A stretch of DNA of 55,324 bases from Ignavibacteriota bacterium (GCA_003158475.1 PMJR01000050.1:1-55324), one strand, 5' to 3'; shown: positions 42,209 through 50,547, numbered from the stretch's first letter. Program-made: numbers and translations. Notes: a model not told the origin generated them from the sequence alone.

Positions 42209-42457
42209 ATGGGAGATCCAAGGATCTCGAACAGGATCCGCAGGCTCCGGTTTGACCACAACGAGATGACACAGGAGCGGCTGGCAGACCTGGCGGGTGT
42301 GACACGCCAGACGATCATCGCCCTCGAGGGGAGCAAGTACGTCCCCTCGCTGGGGCTGGCGTTCAGACTTTCACGAGTGTTCGGCGTAACGGTCGAGGAT
42401 GTCTTCCAGCTCGTTGAGAACGGGGTTGTCACCGGGAGCTCGAAACATACTGAATGA
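42209..42457 (+). CDS. Small XRE-family regulator
   Basis: 82 residues. A helix-turn-helix is clear: IRRLRFDHNEMTQERLADLA followed by GVTRQTIIALEGSKYVPSLG, as in single-domain Xre/YozG proteins. The remaining tail is short. It begins nine bases after the TIGR03118 gene, so the two probably share a transcript. Related regulators often pair with a small membrane protein, but none is adjacent. Confidence 0.9.
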   Translation: MGDPRISNRIRRLRFDHNEMTQERLADLAGVTRQTIIALEGSKYVPSLGLAFRLSRVFGVTVEDVFQLVENGVVTGSSKHTE

Positions 42458-42460
42458 TGC

Positions 42461-42483
42461 TGATGGCGCCTCAGGCGCCATCA
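42461..42483. repeat. Palindrome GGCGCC-TCA-GGCGCC after the regulator gene
   Basis: TGATGGCGCC-TCA-GGCGCCATCA, a perfect 10-bp dyad with a 3-base loop, starts four bases after the regulator stop. No T-run follows. The core is shared with 16114-16128. Confidence 0.6.
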
Positions 42484-42514
42484 CGCATGTGGAAGATGGA
42501 TGAACAGGAGAGAT

Positions 42515-42811
42515 TCAGCGGACTTTTTTTGCAAGCGCTTTCGGGTATTCGACAGAAAGAGCGTACTTCTGGACCTCCTTCAACTCCCGGGGGAAGAGAT
42601 CCCGGAGGTTCACATTCGGCATGCCGTGGACATAGATTTCATCCGCGACGAACTCCGCCTTCCCCCCCTTCGGGACGAAGTGACCTTTCACGCGCGCGTC
42701 GAAATGCACGGGCGTCTTGTTCACCTTCCGCTCGATCTTGACGTCGAATTCGCTGCGGAGCTTTATCGACGGCTCTGCAGTGTACCCAAAAATGAGCCCC
42801 TTGAGATCCAT
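42515..42811 (-). CDS. Hypothetical 98-residue protein
   Basis: A short soluble protein (MDLKGLIFGYTAEPSIKLRS...), without signal or membrane segment. It has beta-rich character with VHFDARVKGHFVPKGGKAEF and ends in Lys/Arg. I know no family. It is probably real: a canonical TTGACA-N17-TATGAT promoter lies 65 bp upstream and GGGGGACC just before the ATG acts as a Shine-Dalgarno sequence. Its neighbour on the left is convergent. Confidence 0.65.
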   Translation of the reverse strand: MDLKGLIFGYTAEPSIKLRSEFDVKIERKVNKTPVHFDARVKGHFVPKGGKAEFVADEIYVHGMPNVNLRDLFPRELKEVQKYALSVEYPKALAKKVR

Positions 42812-42875
42812 GAAGGTCCCCCGAATGTGAGATGGTTATGGACGAGCGATGAATGGTCGGACAGAATGGCGAGTA

Positions 42876-42904
42876 ATCATACGCACGCCGGGGACGAATG
42901 TCAA
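42876..42904 (-). promoter_or_regulatory. sigma70-type promoter of the 98-residue gene
   Basis: Minus-strand TTGACA (42899-42904), 17-bp spacer and TATGAT (42876-42881): 6/6 and 5/6. The transcript start is near 42869, leaving a leader of about 58 bases. Apart from this, a terminator hairpin and the 16-bp repeat, the 325-bp stretch 42812-43136 holds no gene. Confidence 0.75.
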
Positions 42905-43023
42905 ATCCTGAAGGGTATTCCCCTCTCACCTGTGATGTGCGTCATCACAAATTTCGGCGAAAGATCGCGCGGCGACGACTCAAAGACGCATAAATGTGCG
43001 ATCGGTCAAGGGGCAGGAAAAGG

Positions 43024-43055
43024 GAAAGCCGTCCCGGTACATCGGAACGGCTTTC
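43024..43055 (-). terminator. Hairpin terminator after the M28 peptidase gene
   Basis: A 13-bp stem with one mismatch (43024-43036 with 43043-43055, six-base loop) lies 81 bp past the peptidase stop. On the minus strand it is followed by CCTTTTCC, a moderate T-tract, so terminator activity is likely but not certain. Confidence 0.5.
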
Positions 43056-43106
43056 ACGGAAGTGCCGTCCACCACCAATCACCCCTCAGAGCATCGTGAT
43101 CGTTGA

Positions 43107-43122
43107 TCCCGCCTGAAATCGG
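43107..43122 (+). repeat. Dispersed 16-bp repeat, copy 2
   Basis: TCCCGCCTGAAATCGG, identical to 39928-39943 and again 3' of a gene, here 15 bp past the M28 peptidase stop. Confidence 0.4.
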
Positions 43123-43136
43123 TGCGACTTCCAGAA

Positions 43137-44855
43137 TCAAGGAGTTCGCTGGCCCCCTGCCGGCAAAGGCTTCCGGGGGAATTTCGCATCCCTGTTGGCC
43201 GCCGTGTAAGCGAATACTGCAATAATCGTGGCAGCCTGCGTCATGTCGGGCTCCTGTGCCCTTTCGTACACGTCCATATTATAGTGGTGCGTCCGGCTGT
43301 CGTATTCCAGCGGATCCTGTATGAACTGGAACCCGGGGAGCCCGATGCCGTCGAAGGACTGGTGATCGGTCCCTCCCGTGTTCTGGATCGTGATCGTCTG
43401 CGCCGTCGGATCGCCGAAGGCTGTAAACCAGCTCCGGAATATCGGACGCGCAGCCTCATTCCCCTGAAGGTAAATGCCCCGGATCCGTCCGCTCCCGTTG
43501 TCGTGGTTGAAGTAGACGGAGAGTTTGTCGTATTCGGGTGTTGTCTTCAGTTCTCCCCCCCCGCCGCCGGGGAGACCGCCGCCAGTGTCCCCGGCGCGCT
43601 TGCCGAATATTGCCGAGACATACTCACGGGATCCGATAAGCCCCTCCTCCTCCGATCCCCACAGGCCGATGCGGATCGTCCGGCGCAGCTTCAATCCGTC
43701 ATTCTTCATGACCGTCTCGAGTATCCGCATCGCTTCCATGCAGGCCGCGGACCCGGTGCCGTTATCCGTCGCCCCGGTCCCGCTGTGCCAGCTGTCGAAG
43801 TGAGCCCCGATCATGACGACTTCATCCTTCAGATCGGTTCCGGGAATCTCTCCGATTATGTCGAACCCGGAATCCGCCTTTGTCATCGCGACCTCGAGGT
43901 TCATGTCGAGCCTCACTTTCTCCCCCATCCGGAGCATGCGCACGATCCGGTTATAGTGTTCCGAGGCGAAGACTATCTGAGGGATAATCTCAGGCGCTTT
44001 CGGGTCGTACGGCGATATGCGCTGATTGAACGGGACGTCGGCCGACTGGGGGACGGTTGCAGACTGAACAAGCAACGTCCCTCCATCGCCACGCCCCCCG
44101 GTGATCGCTGCGAGGGCTCCTTCGTTCTGCGCGAATTCGAGCTTCCGGGGGTTCACCTGCATCTCCTGCCAGCGCTGTATCACCGTCGCGCTGTCGACAT
44201 CGGGTGCGAACTGGCGCATGAGCGTGAACATCGAATCGAGTGTCGGAACCCTTTCGAAGAGTCCCCGTCGTCCGCCCCGGCGCACACTTTGCACGTCCGC
44301 GTTCGCCATCTCCAGGAGAGCAGAGTCGTCACGCCGAACGCCCAGTGGCTCGAAGTGGGGCTTCAAATCCGCGGGAGTGCTCAGGAGCACATACTTCCCT
44401 TTGAGCTTCCCTTTGTATGCGTCAAAATCCCCGGGCTTCTTCACGTCCAGGTACACGACCTCCGCCTCGGTCTCGTCCACGCCGGGAGACCATGCCGCGG
44501 GGTAGGCGATTACCGGATAGGGGACCGGCGTCTTGACCATCGCGTAGAAATTCTTCAGCGACCAGCCTTTGCCGAGAGGCGCCCAGTGCTGGTAGTGCAC
44601 ATTCTGGAGACCCCAACCCTTCAGTTCCTTTCCCGCCCAGTCTGCTGCCCGTTTGAATTCGGGGGACCATCCCAACCGAGGACCGTACACATCCGATAGG
44701 GTGCTGAGGATCTCCATAACGTGAGAATTCTTTAATCCCTCTTCCTTGATCCTTGCGACTGCTGCAGTATCGACCTTCTCGCGCGGCATCTGGGCGAAAG
44801 CACAGCCCGACACCAACGAAAGAAGTACGATGATCCTGGTCATAGTGCGCTTCAT
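43137..44855 (-). CDS. M28 family metallopeptidase with PA domain, exported
   Basis: 572 residues with a signal peptide (MKRTMTRIIVLLSLVSGCAF, cut near FAQ). A PA-like insert lies near residues 120-200 (KGKLKGKYVLLSTPADL). The M28 zinc ligands are visible: His and Asp in GAHFDSWHSGTGATDNGTG, Glu-Glu in GLWGSEEEG, Asp in YFNHDNGSG and His in GGTDHQSFDG. It should be an aminopeptidase or carboxypeptidase of the periplasm or outside. AGGAGG lies ten bases before ATG 44855; the frame to 44939 is discarded because it would bury the signal. Confidence 0.92.
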   Translation of the reverse strand: MKRTMTRIIVLLSLVSGCAFAQMPREKVDTAAVARIKEEGLKNSHVMEILSTLSDVYGPRLGWSPEFKRAADWAGKELKGWGLQNVHYQHWAPLGKGWSLKNFYAMVKTPVPYPVIAYPAAWSPGVDETEAEVVYLDVKKPGDFDAYKGKLKGKYVLLSTPADLKPHFEPLGVRRDDSALLEMANADVQSVRRGGRRGLFERVPTLDSMFTLMRQFAPDVDSATVIQRWQEMQVNPRKLEFAQNEGALAAITGGRGDGGTLLVQSATVPQSADVPFNQRISPYDPKAPEIIPQIVFASEHYNRIVRMLRMGEKVRLDMNLEVAMTKADSGFDIIGEIPGTDLKDEVVMIGAHFDSWHSGTGATDNGTGSAACMEAMRILETVMKNDGLKLRRTIRIGLWGSEEEGLIGSREYVSAIFGKRAGDTGGGLPGGGGGELKTTPEYDKLSVYFNHDNGSGRIRGIYLQGNEAARPIFRSWFTAFGDPTAQTITIQNTGGTDHQSFDGIGLPGFQFIQDPLEYDSRTHHYNMDVYERAQEPDMTQAATIIAVFAYTAANRDAKFPRKPLPAGGQRTP

Positions 44856-45007
44856 GTGTGCGGTGCCTCCTGAGGTAAGTAAATTAGGGGGGAACGGAAG
44901 TCCGGTCATCCCGTTCATCGTGCTTGCAGAGTGACGCAACGCCTCCCGAAACGACGAGGGGGACGTATTCCCCCTCCTCGAGATGCAGATCGTTCCCGAT
45001 GAATTCT

Positions 45008-45115
45008 CTAATCCTCCGCCGACTCCTGAACCACTTTCTTGTTGAACTGATCACGTTCCCGCAGGAGGCTCTCGATATCCCGCTTGCCGATAATGGAGCG
45101 CAGGCGCCCCTTCAT
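45008..45115 (-). pseudogene. Possible SPFH/flotillin-like remnant
   Basis: The minus strand reads MKGRLRSIIGKRDIESLL, then RERDQFNKKVVQESAED, before a TAG. The pattern (RLRSIIG, LL-RE-R--FN) resembles the conserved segment of band-7/SPFH proteins, where many more residues would follow. The match is short and the call tentative. Confidence 0.22.
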
Positions 45116-45249
45116 ATAGCAATGAAGATCAACACGTGGAGCCTCCCGGTTGTTGAACAGAGTTCGGATTGCAGGAGAAAGGAAAGGACAGGAATGAGAC
45201 AGTGACAAAATGTACTTTTTACCGCGGCCGATTGCAAGGTATCTGGCAG

Positions 45250-45273
45250 GGGTTTCTGATCGGGTTTCTGATC
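45250..45273 (+). repeat. 12-bp tandem duplication
   Basis: GGGTTTCTGATC occurs twice in a row, followed by another GGG, in non-coding sequence. Confidence 0.5.
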
Positions 45274-45474
45274 GGGAAGGTATCAATAGGGAGCATTCTC
45301 GTCGCGGGAGGCTCCTCAAGCGCCGCCAGACGAAAAGAGGAGAAAAACCAGTACAACGTGCTCTCGCCACCGCAGTTCCTTGCTACTATAGCTTACAGGA
45401 AAGCGGCCGCAAGGGGAAGTGCAAATGCGGTAGAACGTCTGAAGATGATGGGCGGGGAGGGGTGAACGATAGAC

Positions 45475-46245
45475 TCATTCCTCCCCGTGGTCACCGGGCA
45501 TCCGGTTCTTCTCCCTGGTATATCCCGCCGGCACCTCGAATTCTGAAGCCGGGATAGCTCTTCGGTCGATTTTTGCCACCGTCTTCACGTTCCCGTGAGA
45601 ATCGGTCTCGATGGGAAAACCATCGATTTGCTTGAACCATTCACCCAGGTCTCCTTTCCTCCCCGCGATGCCGGACATGCGATCGAGGAACCCTTCCATG
45701 TCACGCTTCATGGTTTCATATCCCGGGACCTGCTTCGATGCCCAGATAGTCTCGGACTCCTTCCCGTTGATCTTCACAATGTACCTGTCGCACGCATATC
45801 CGTTTATCGTCTTGTGCTCGCCGGTCGAGAGAACCTCACGTGCAGCGTCGGAGGAAGAGGGCCGGTTCTTCATCGCCGCCATTTTCTCCTTCATTTGCTC
45901 CCGCTGATCAGGAGGAAGCGACGCAAGTCGTTTGGCCATCATGTCGTCTGTTCTCGACCTTGCGTTGTCTACCATGGCCTTCATCTCTGCGAATGTCATG
46001 GCCGTGTACGTCTTCTTCTCTGGATTGAGATGATAGATCGTCTCCCTGTCAAACCGGAGTATGGAGATCTCCGAGCGATCCCCGCTGACTGATTTGAACA
46101 TCTTCGGCATGTAGTACATTTTGTCCTCAACGCCGGAACCCCCGGAACGGGTGCTCTCTATGTAAAACCCCTGCGCGCTGACCAGGGAGGCGAACAAGAG
46201 AGAAAGCAAAACGGGGGAACAACCAAGGACGATTTGCCGCTTCAT
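45475..46245 (-). CDS. DUF4412-domain protein, exported
   Basis: 256 residues with a signal peptide (MKRQIVLGCSPVLLSLLFAS, cut after VSAQ). The remainder matches DUF4412: YYMPKMFKS near the start, then ILRFDRETIYHLNPEKKTYT and a central CDRYIVKI. Function unknown; it probably resides in the periplasm or is exported. GAGG lies six bases before ATG 46245. Confidence 0.85.
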   Translation of the reverse strand: MKRQIVLGCSPVLLSLLFASLVSAQGFYIESTRSGGSGVEDKMYYMPKMFKSVSGDRSEISILRFDRETIYHLNPEKKTYTAMTFAEMKAMVDNARSRTDDMMAKRLASLPPDQREQMKEKMAAMKNRPSSSDAAREVLSTGEHKTINGYACDRYIVKINGKESETIWASKQVPGYETMKRDMEGFLDRMSGIAGRKGDLGEWFKQIDGFPIETDSHGNVKTVAKIDRRAIPASEFEVPAGYTREKNRMPGDHGEE

Positions 46246-46381
46246 GGATACCTCTATTCGGTGAATTGCACTGACGCGAGGGACTAACAGACCCAACGCA
46301 AATTCACCTCCTCGGGTTCCGTGAGAGACCATGAATCGAGTCAGGGATGGTCGATTTCTATCTCCGGGTCGACTGACTCTG

Positions 46382-46735
46382 TTATGCAAGCAAATTGCGC
46401 GATTCGTCGTTCAGGAGCACCCACAACGTGTAGACGCCCAGCGCCGTACCAAACGGAAAATGGAGCAGGTTCAGGCAGCCGACGATGATCGCAACAATCC
46501 TCGCCCACGACCTCATCCTCAGCAGTCCGATCCCGGCGATGATACCAGGGATGGCAAGCACAGTGATCAGGACACAAACGATCATGCCGATCGTCCCGAG
46601 TATGCCCATTGCCAGGGCGTCGTGGGTCAGATACCCGATGCCTGACATCAGCGCGAAGCAGAAAACGGCAACAGCCAGCGCCAGGCCGCTGTACACCAGA
46701 TGGAGGATTCCGAGAAGCTCGATATGTTTTTTCAT
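46382..46735 (-). CDS. Small four-helix membrane protein
   Basis: 117 residues, four hydrophobic segments, a GLLRMRSWARIVAIIV motif and a short C-terminal tail. Similar small membrane proteins are common but uncharacterised. ATG at 46735 has GGAG six bases upstream; the frame from 46756 would overlap the ACT gene stop. It lies 17 bp after the ACT gene. Confidence 0.75.
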   Translation of the reverse strand: MKKHIELLGILHLVYSGLALAVAVFCFALMSGIGYLTHDALAMGILGTIGMIVCVLITVLAIPGIIAGIGLLRMRSWARIVAIIVGCLNLLHFPFGTALGVYTLWVLLNDESRNLLA

Positions 46736-46752
46736 GGTGTACTCCATTCCGT

Positions 46753-47160
46753 TCATTTGACACCCAGTGCCCTGGCGGCTTTTTCAACATCCTCCTGCGC
46801 GACCCAGAGCAATGCGCCGTATTTTCCCCCGACTGCCACCGCGCTGCTCGCCGTGATGTTTATTCCCTCCCGGGCGAGGGCTTCCAGCGTCGTTAAGAGC
46901 GCTCCGGTCTCGTCAGTCCCCCTCACGAGAAAGCCCGTCCCCTCCTGAAAGGCTATCCCCACCGTCTTCCATATGTTCCTGAGCTTCTCCGGCTTTTTCG
47001 GGAGGACGTACAATTCGGCTTTGCCGGGCTGGGCATCGAATCCCGAACATCCGATCAGGCCGACATTCTTGACCTTCAATTCCTTCGCCACAGCCAGCAG
47101 GGCACCGGGCTTGTCTGTAATCGTCGTCTTGAAATACGTCACTCGTTCTGGTTTTGCCAT
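46753..47160 (-). CDS. ACT-domain-type small protein
   Basis: 135 residues containing two beta-alpha-beta ACT-like units: VTYFKTTITDKPGALLAVAK at the N-terminus and GTGFLVRGTDETGALLTTLE later. The paired ACT layout is typical of small amino-acid-binding regulatory proteins. AAAGGAG precedes ATG 47160 by five bases. It is probably expressed from the promoter at 47238-47266 with the membrane gene. Confidence 0.8.
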   Translation of the reverse strand: MAKPERVTYFKTTITDKPGALLAVAKELKVKNVGLIGCSGFDAQPGKAELYVLPKKPEKLRNIWKTVGIAFQEGTGFLVRGTDETGALLTTLEALAREGINITASSAVAVGGKYGALLWVAQEDVEKAARALGVK

Positions 47161-47237
47161 GGCGACTCCTTTCAAATATCCGGTGAGGCTCCCGGTGGTT
47201 ATGCGGGGCAGGGACGGGTGGTCGAAACGGTCGAGCA

Positions 47238-47266
47238 AAGATAGCGCGCCGGGGCGTCAAATTCAA
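47238..47266 (-). promoter_or_regulatory. Promoter of the ACT-domain gene
   Basis: TTGAAT (47261-47266), 17-bp spacer and TATCTT (47238-47243) on the minus strand, 4/6 each. The leader would be about 71 bases. It is immediately next to the tandem repeats. Confidence 0.42.
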
Positions 47267-47279
47267 GGCTCTCCGGAAG

Positions 47280-47324
47280 TACACCTCTTCCCTGTACACC
47301 TCTTCCCTGTAAACCTCTTCCCTT
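47280..47324. repeat. Tandem repeat A, 15-bp unit, three copies
   Basis: TACACCTCTTCCCTG occurs at 47280-47294 and 47295-47309, with a third copy (TAAACCTCTTCCCTT) at 47310-47324. It sits in the 333-bp gap between the ACT gene and the ABC exporter genes. No gene lies in that gap. Confidence 0.9.
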
Positions 47325-47384
47325 GTATTACTCCAGGATGTGTATTACTCCAGGATGTGTATTACTCCAGGATTACTCCAGGAT
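47325..47384. repeat. Tandem repeat B, 17-bp unit, about 3.6 copies
   Basis: GTATTACTCCAGGATGT starts at 47325 and 47342, with GTATTACTCCAGGAT at 47359 and a last part copy (TTACTCCAGGAT) to 47384. It follows tandem repeat A without a gap. The period differs from A, so two expansions are adjacent. Confidence 0.9.
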
Positions 47385-47493
47385 GAATGGGTGAGTGGTG
47401 TGTTTGGTCAAAACGCATTATCTTGTCGCTGCGTTTCCTCACGATGGGTTCAGTATACGCGGTATTCGACGGACACATTTTCTACGAGAGACC

Positions 47494-48378
47494 ATGAACC
47501 TCATTATAGAGCATGTCAGCAAACGGTACAGCGCGGACGTCTGGGGACTCAGGGATTTTTCACTCTCGCTCGCACCCGGGGTCATCGGACTTCTCGGGCC
47601 GAATGGTGCGGGAAAGACCACGCTGATGCGCATACTTGCCACAATTTCGAAGCCTACCGAAGGGAGCGTCCTCTGGAACGGCACCGACATTGTCCGCTCA
47701 CCGGATGGGCTCCGTGGAGTGCTCGGATACCTGCCCCAGGATTTCGGGGTCTATCCGAACCTGACCCCGGTCGAGTTCCTCGGCTATATCGCAGCAGCAA
47801 AAGGGCTTGACGCTCCGACTGCACGCAGACGGATCGACGAACTGCTCCTTCTCGTCAACCTCGACGGGGAACGGAGCCAGCGGCTGGGGGGATTCTCGGG
47901 GGGGATGCGCCAGCGGGTAGGGATCGCGCAGGCACTCCTGAACGATCCCCGCCTTTTGATCGTTGACGAGCCGACGGCCGGATTGGACCCCGAGGAGCGT
48001 GTCCGGTTCAGGAACCTGCTCTCCGATCTCTCGGGAGAAAGGATCGTCATACTCTCCACACACATTGTCTCAGACGTCGAGGCTGTCGCCACGGACATTG
48101 CCATCATCGTCGGGGGGCGGTCTGTGGTACATGAACAGCCGGAGGCGCTCCTCGCCCGTGTGCGAGGCCGCGTGTGGGAGTGGGTCGTGCCGAGCGGCGA
48201 TCTTGTCGCGGTCCGGTCGCGCTTCCTTGTGAGCGGCACGCTCCGCAGGACCGACGGTGTCCTGTGCCGCGTGATTGCGGGTGAATCTCCCGCCCCGGGG
48301 GCACGATCCGCGGATCCATCCCTGGAAGACGCGTACCTCCATCTCGTGTCGGGAGCGAGGACGGGAGTTACCGCATGA
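47494..48378 (+). CDS. ABC exporter ATP-binding protein
   Basis: 294 residues. Walker A is GPNGAGKTT (about 34-42), the Q loop YLPQDFGVYP, signature FSGGMRQR, Walker B LLIVDEPTAGLD and switch ILSTHIV. It resembles ABC-2-type exporter ATPases with a short C-terminal regulatory part. ATG at 47494 (MNLIIEHVSKRY) is chosen; the frame to 47395 is within the repeat-flanking leader. The stop overlaps the permease ATG by four bases. Confidence 0.94.
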   Translation: MNLIIEHVSKRYSADVWGLRDFSLSLAPGVIGLLGPNGAGKTTLMRILATISKPTEGSVLWNGTDIVRSPDGLRGVLGYLPQDFGVYPNLTPVEFLGYIAAAKGLDAPTARRRIDELLLLVNLDGERSQRLGGFSGGMRQRVGIAQALLNDPRLLIVDEPTAGLDPEERVRFRNLLSDLSGERIVILSTHIVSDVEAVATDIAIIVGGRSVVHEQPEALLARVRGRVWEWVVPSGDLVAVRSRFLVSGTLRRTDGVLCRVIAGESPAPGARSADPSLEDAYLHLVSGARTGVTA

Positions 48379-49937
48379 GTACCCTGAGAACTCTGGCATC
48401 ACTCATGAAGGCCGACATACTCGAGCGAACGCGCAGTTACAGCTTCCTCGTGACTATCGCCGCGACACTCTACCTTGGGTACCTCGTCAATGACGGGACG
48501 ATCGGCGTTCACATGGGCAACGCCCGGCCGGTGCCCAACTCTGCCTGGACCGGCATGGCGGTGGCACTCTGCACCATAACATTCGTCGCCCTCGTCGGAT
48601 TTTACGTCGTGAAAAATGCCATCGAGCGGGACCGGGAGACGGGCGTGGGGCAGATACTCGCAGGAACCCCGGTGAGAACGACGCTTTACATGATGGGAAA
48701 GCTCTTCAGCAATTTCGCGGTCCTGGCGATCGTGACGGGGATTATGGCTGTCGCCGCCATTCTCATGCAGCTTTTCAGGGGAGAGGGACTCGACATCCCT
48801 GTGATGGTGTCGCCGTTCCTGTTCCTGGCATTGCCGGCCATGTTTTTCGTCGGCGGAACGGCGGTTTTTTTTGAGAGCGTGACTCTCCTGCGCGGAGGAT
48901 TCGGGAACGTATTCTATTTCTTCGCCTTTACCGCGGTCATCGTTGTGCCTATGCAGACAGGCATCATGGCCACCGATGTATTCGGCTTGAAGCTTGCGAT
49001 AGACAGGATCCAGGCCGACGTGCGCGCTCATGTGCCGGATTACAACGGGGATTTCGCCATCGGAACGGCGGCAAACGAGATTGCGGGATCAAAACCGATG
49101 GTGTGGGGGGGATTGCCGTGGACAGCGGAGAACATCGGCACCAGGGCGCTCCCCATTGCCTACGGGTTCGTACTGTCGCTCGTTGGGGCCGGGCTCTTCG
49201 ACCGTTTTGCGGCACGGTCGGCCGGGAGCCACAAGGGACGGTTCAGGAAACTCCTGAACAGAGTTGCCGGGTCGCCGCTCCAGAGGATCCCGGGCTTGAT
49301 ACTCCTCCCATTCGAAGTGCTTTTCAGCCGGTTTGTGTCGGGACGAATACTCGTCGCCGAACTCAGACTGATGCTGCAGGGGCTTGCCTGGTGGTGGTAC
49401 GCGGTTGCCCTGGGTCTCTGGATTGCATCTGTCTCGATGGACCCGACATCCGCCCGCGAGACCATCTTTCCCGTCCTCTGGATCTGGCCCGTGCTCTTGT
49501 GGTCAGGGATGGGAACCAGAGAAAAACACTTTCGCACCGGCAGCATACTCTTTTCCGCACCCCGCCCCCTCGCGCGTCAACTGCCGGCGACATGGGGAGC
49601 GGGATTCGTCGTCGCGATGATATTCGCTTCGGGAATACTTTTAAGGCTGGCGATGAGCGGAGAGACCGCGGTCTTTCTTTCGATTGTCGCCGGTGCGATC
49701 TTTATCCCGTCACTCGCGGTCGCGCTCGGGGTCTGGAGCGGGACGAGCAAGACATTCGAGGCGTTCTACGTGGCATTCTGGTATATCGGACCCGCCCATC
49801 ACACGCCGGCGATCGATTTCCTTGCAACGACGGACAAGGCGGTATCTGCCGGCACACCGGTGGTGTTCGCGATCGCCGCGGCTCTGCTGTTCATGCTGGC
49901 GCTCGGCGGGCGATTGCGACAGATCACCGCCGCGTGA
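48375..49937 (+). CDS. ABC-2-type exporter permease
   Basis: 520 residues with about 12 membrane segments in two halves (six about 20-260, the rest about 330-515), joined by a long linker. The family is the large ABC-2 permease type; the substrate is unknown. It is translationally coupled to its ATPase (ATGA). Convergent with the thioesterase gene 48 bp away. Confidence 0.9.
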   Translation: MSTLRTLASLMKADILERTRSYSFLVTIAATLYLGYLVNDGTIGVHMGNARPVPNSAWTGMAVALCTITFVALVGFYVVKNAIERDRETGVGQILAGTPVRTTLYMMGKLFSNFAVLAIVTGIMAVAAILMQLFRGEGLDIPVMVSPFLFLALPAMFFVGGTAVFFESVTLLRGGFGNVFYFFAFTAVIVVPMQTGIMATDVFGLKLAIDRIQADVRAHVPDYNGDFAIGTAANEIAGSKPMVWGGLPWTAENIGTRALPIAYGFVLSLVGAGLFDRFAARSAGSHKGRFRKLLNRVAGSPLQRIPGLILLPFEVLFSRFVSGRILVAELRLMLQGLAWWWYAVALGLWIASVSMDPTSARETIFPVLWIWPVLLWSGMGTREKHFRTGSILFSAPRPLARQLPATWGAGFVVAMIFASGILLRLAMSGETAVFLSIVAGAIFIPSLAVALGVWSGTSKTFEAFYVAFWYIGPAHHTPAIDFLATTDKAVSAGTPVVFAIAAALLFMLALGGRLRQITAA

Positions 49938-49985
49938 AGCGATTCATCAGACGCGGAATGACACGGCAAACCCCGCCGTTCCCCC

Positions 49986-50438
49986 TCACGGCCGGCTCCC
50001 CTTTCCTACCGAGATCGCGTTGGCAGTTCCCGTCGCAACAAGCTTTCCGCGCGCGTTCCGGGCCTCGGCGGTCATGACCAGCGTCGCCGGTCCCATGGAA
50101 ACGACGCGCGCAGTCACAGTCAGCGTGTCCCCGACAACGACAGCGCGGACATACTGAGTGTGGATATCAAGAGTCGATGCCGGGTTTCTCATTGCAAGAT
50201 AACTGAGCGGACCCATCACATTATCGAGGGCAGCGGTAATGAAACCTCCCTGCATCGCCCCGACAGGATTGAGCATGTTCTCCGTGACAGGAAAGGTCAC
50301 GGTGAGGGAGGAGCGGGATTCGTAGTCGGTGAACTTCCCATTCATTGTGACAAAACAGGGGGGAGGGAAGACGGCCGGGGTTTCGAGCATTTCCTGAAGC
50401 GTACCGATCTCTTCCTCCAGTTTCGGGGGGTAGGGCAT
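49986..50438 (-). CDS. PaaI-type hotdog thioesterase
   Basis: 150 residues. The motif NPVGAMQGGFITAALDNVMG corresponds to the PaaI signature N-x2-G-x2-HGG-x4-D, with Gln replacing His. The fold should hydrolyse acyl-CoA; the acyl chain is unknown. It is transcribed from the promoter at 50501-50529 with a leader of about 56 bases. Confidence 0.88.
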   Translation of the reverse strand: MPYPPKLEEEIGTLQEMLETPAVFPPPCFVTMNGKFTDYESRSSLTVTFPVTENMLNPVGAMQGGFITAALDNVMGPLSYLAMRNPASTLDIHTQYVRAVVVGDTLTVTARVVSMGPATLVMTAEARNARGKLVATGTANAISVGKGSRP

Positions 50439-50500
50439 GAAGTTACCTGAGGAATGTTTTTGTTTGGAATTCGTGTGAGGAGCACCTGTCGAATCAAGGA

Positions 50501-50529
50501 AATATAGATACGAATCCCGTCATGGACAA
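50501..50529 (-). promoter_or_regulatory. Promoter of the thioesterase gene
   Basis: Minus-strand TTGTCC (50524-50529), 17-bp spacer and TATATT (50501-50506): 4/6 and 5/6. Confidence 0.5.
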
Positions 50530-50547
50530 CAGGAAACGTATTCCGGC

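Larger units (their letters stand above)
44856..45474. other. Long intergenic stretch with decayed coding sequence
   Basis: I find no full gene in these 619 bases. It holds a short SPFH-like remnant (45008-45115, minus), a 12-bp tandem duplication at 45250-45273, and an open frame at 45169-45465 that starts with TTG, has no Shine-Dalgarno sequence and matches nothing I know. Confidence 0.4.

Noticed and set aside
45169-45465. 98-codon plus-strand frame
   Set aside because: TTG start without Shine-Dalgarno sequence, no recognised motif, and a tandem duplication inside it.
47280-47384. CRISPR-like repeats
   Set aside because: Units are directly contiguous without spacers, 15 and 17 bp long, and there are no cas genes.
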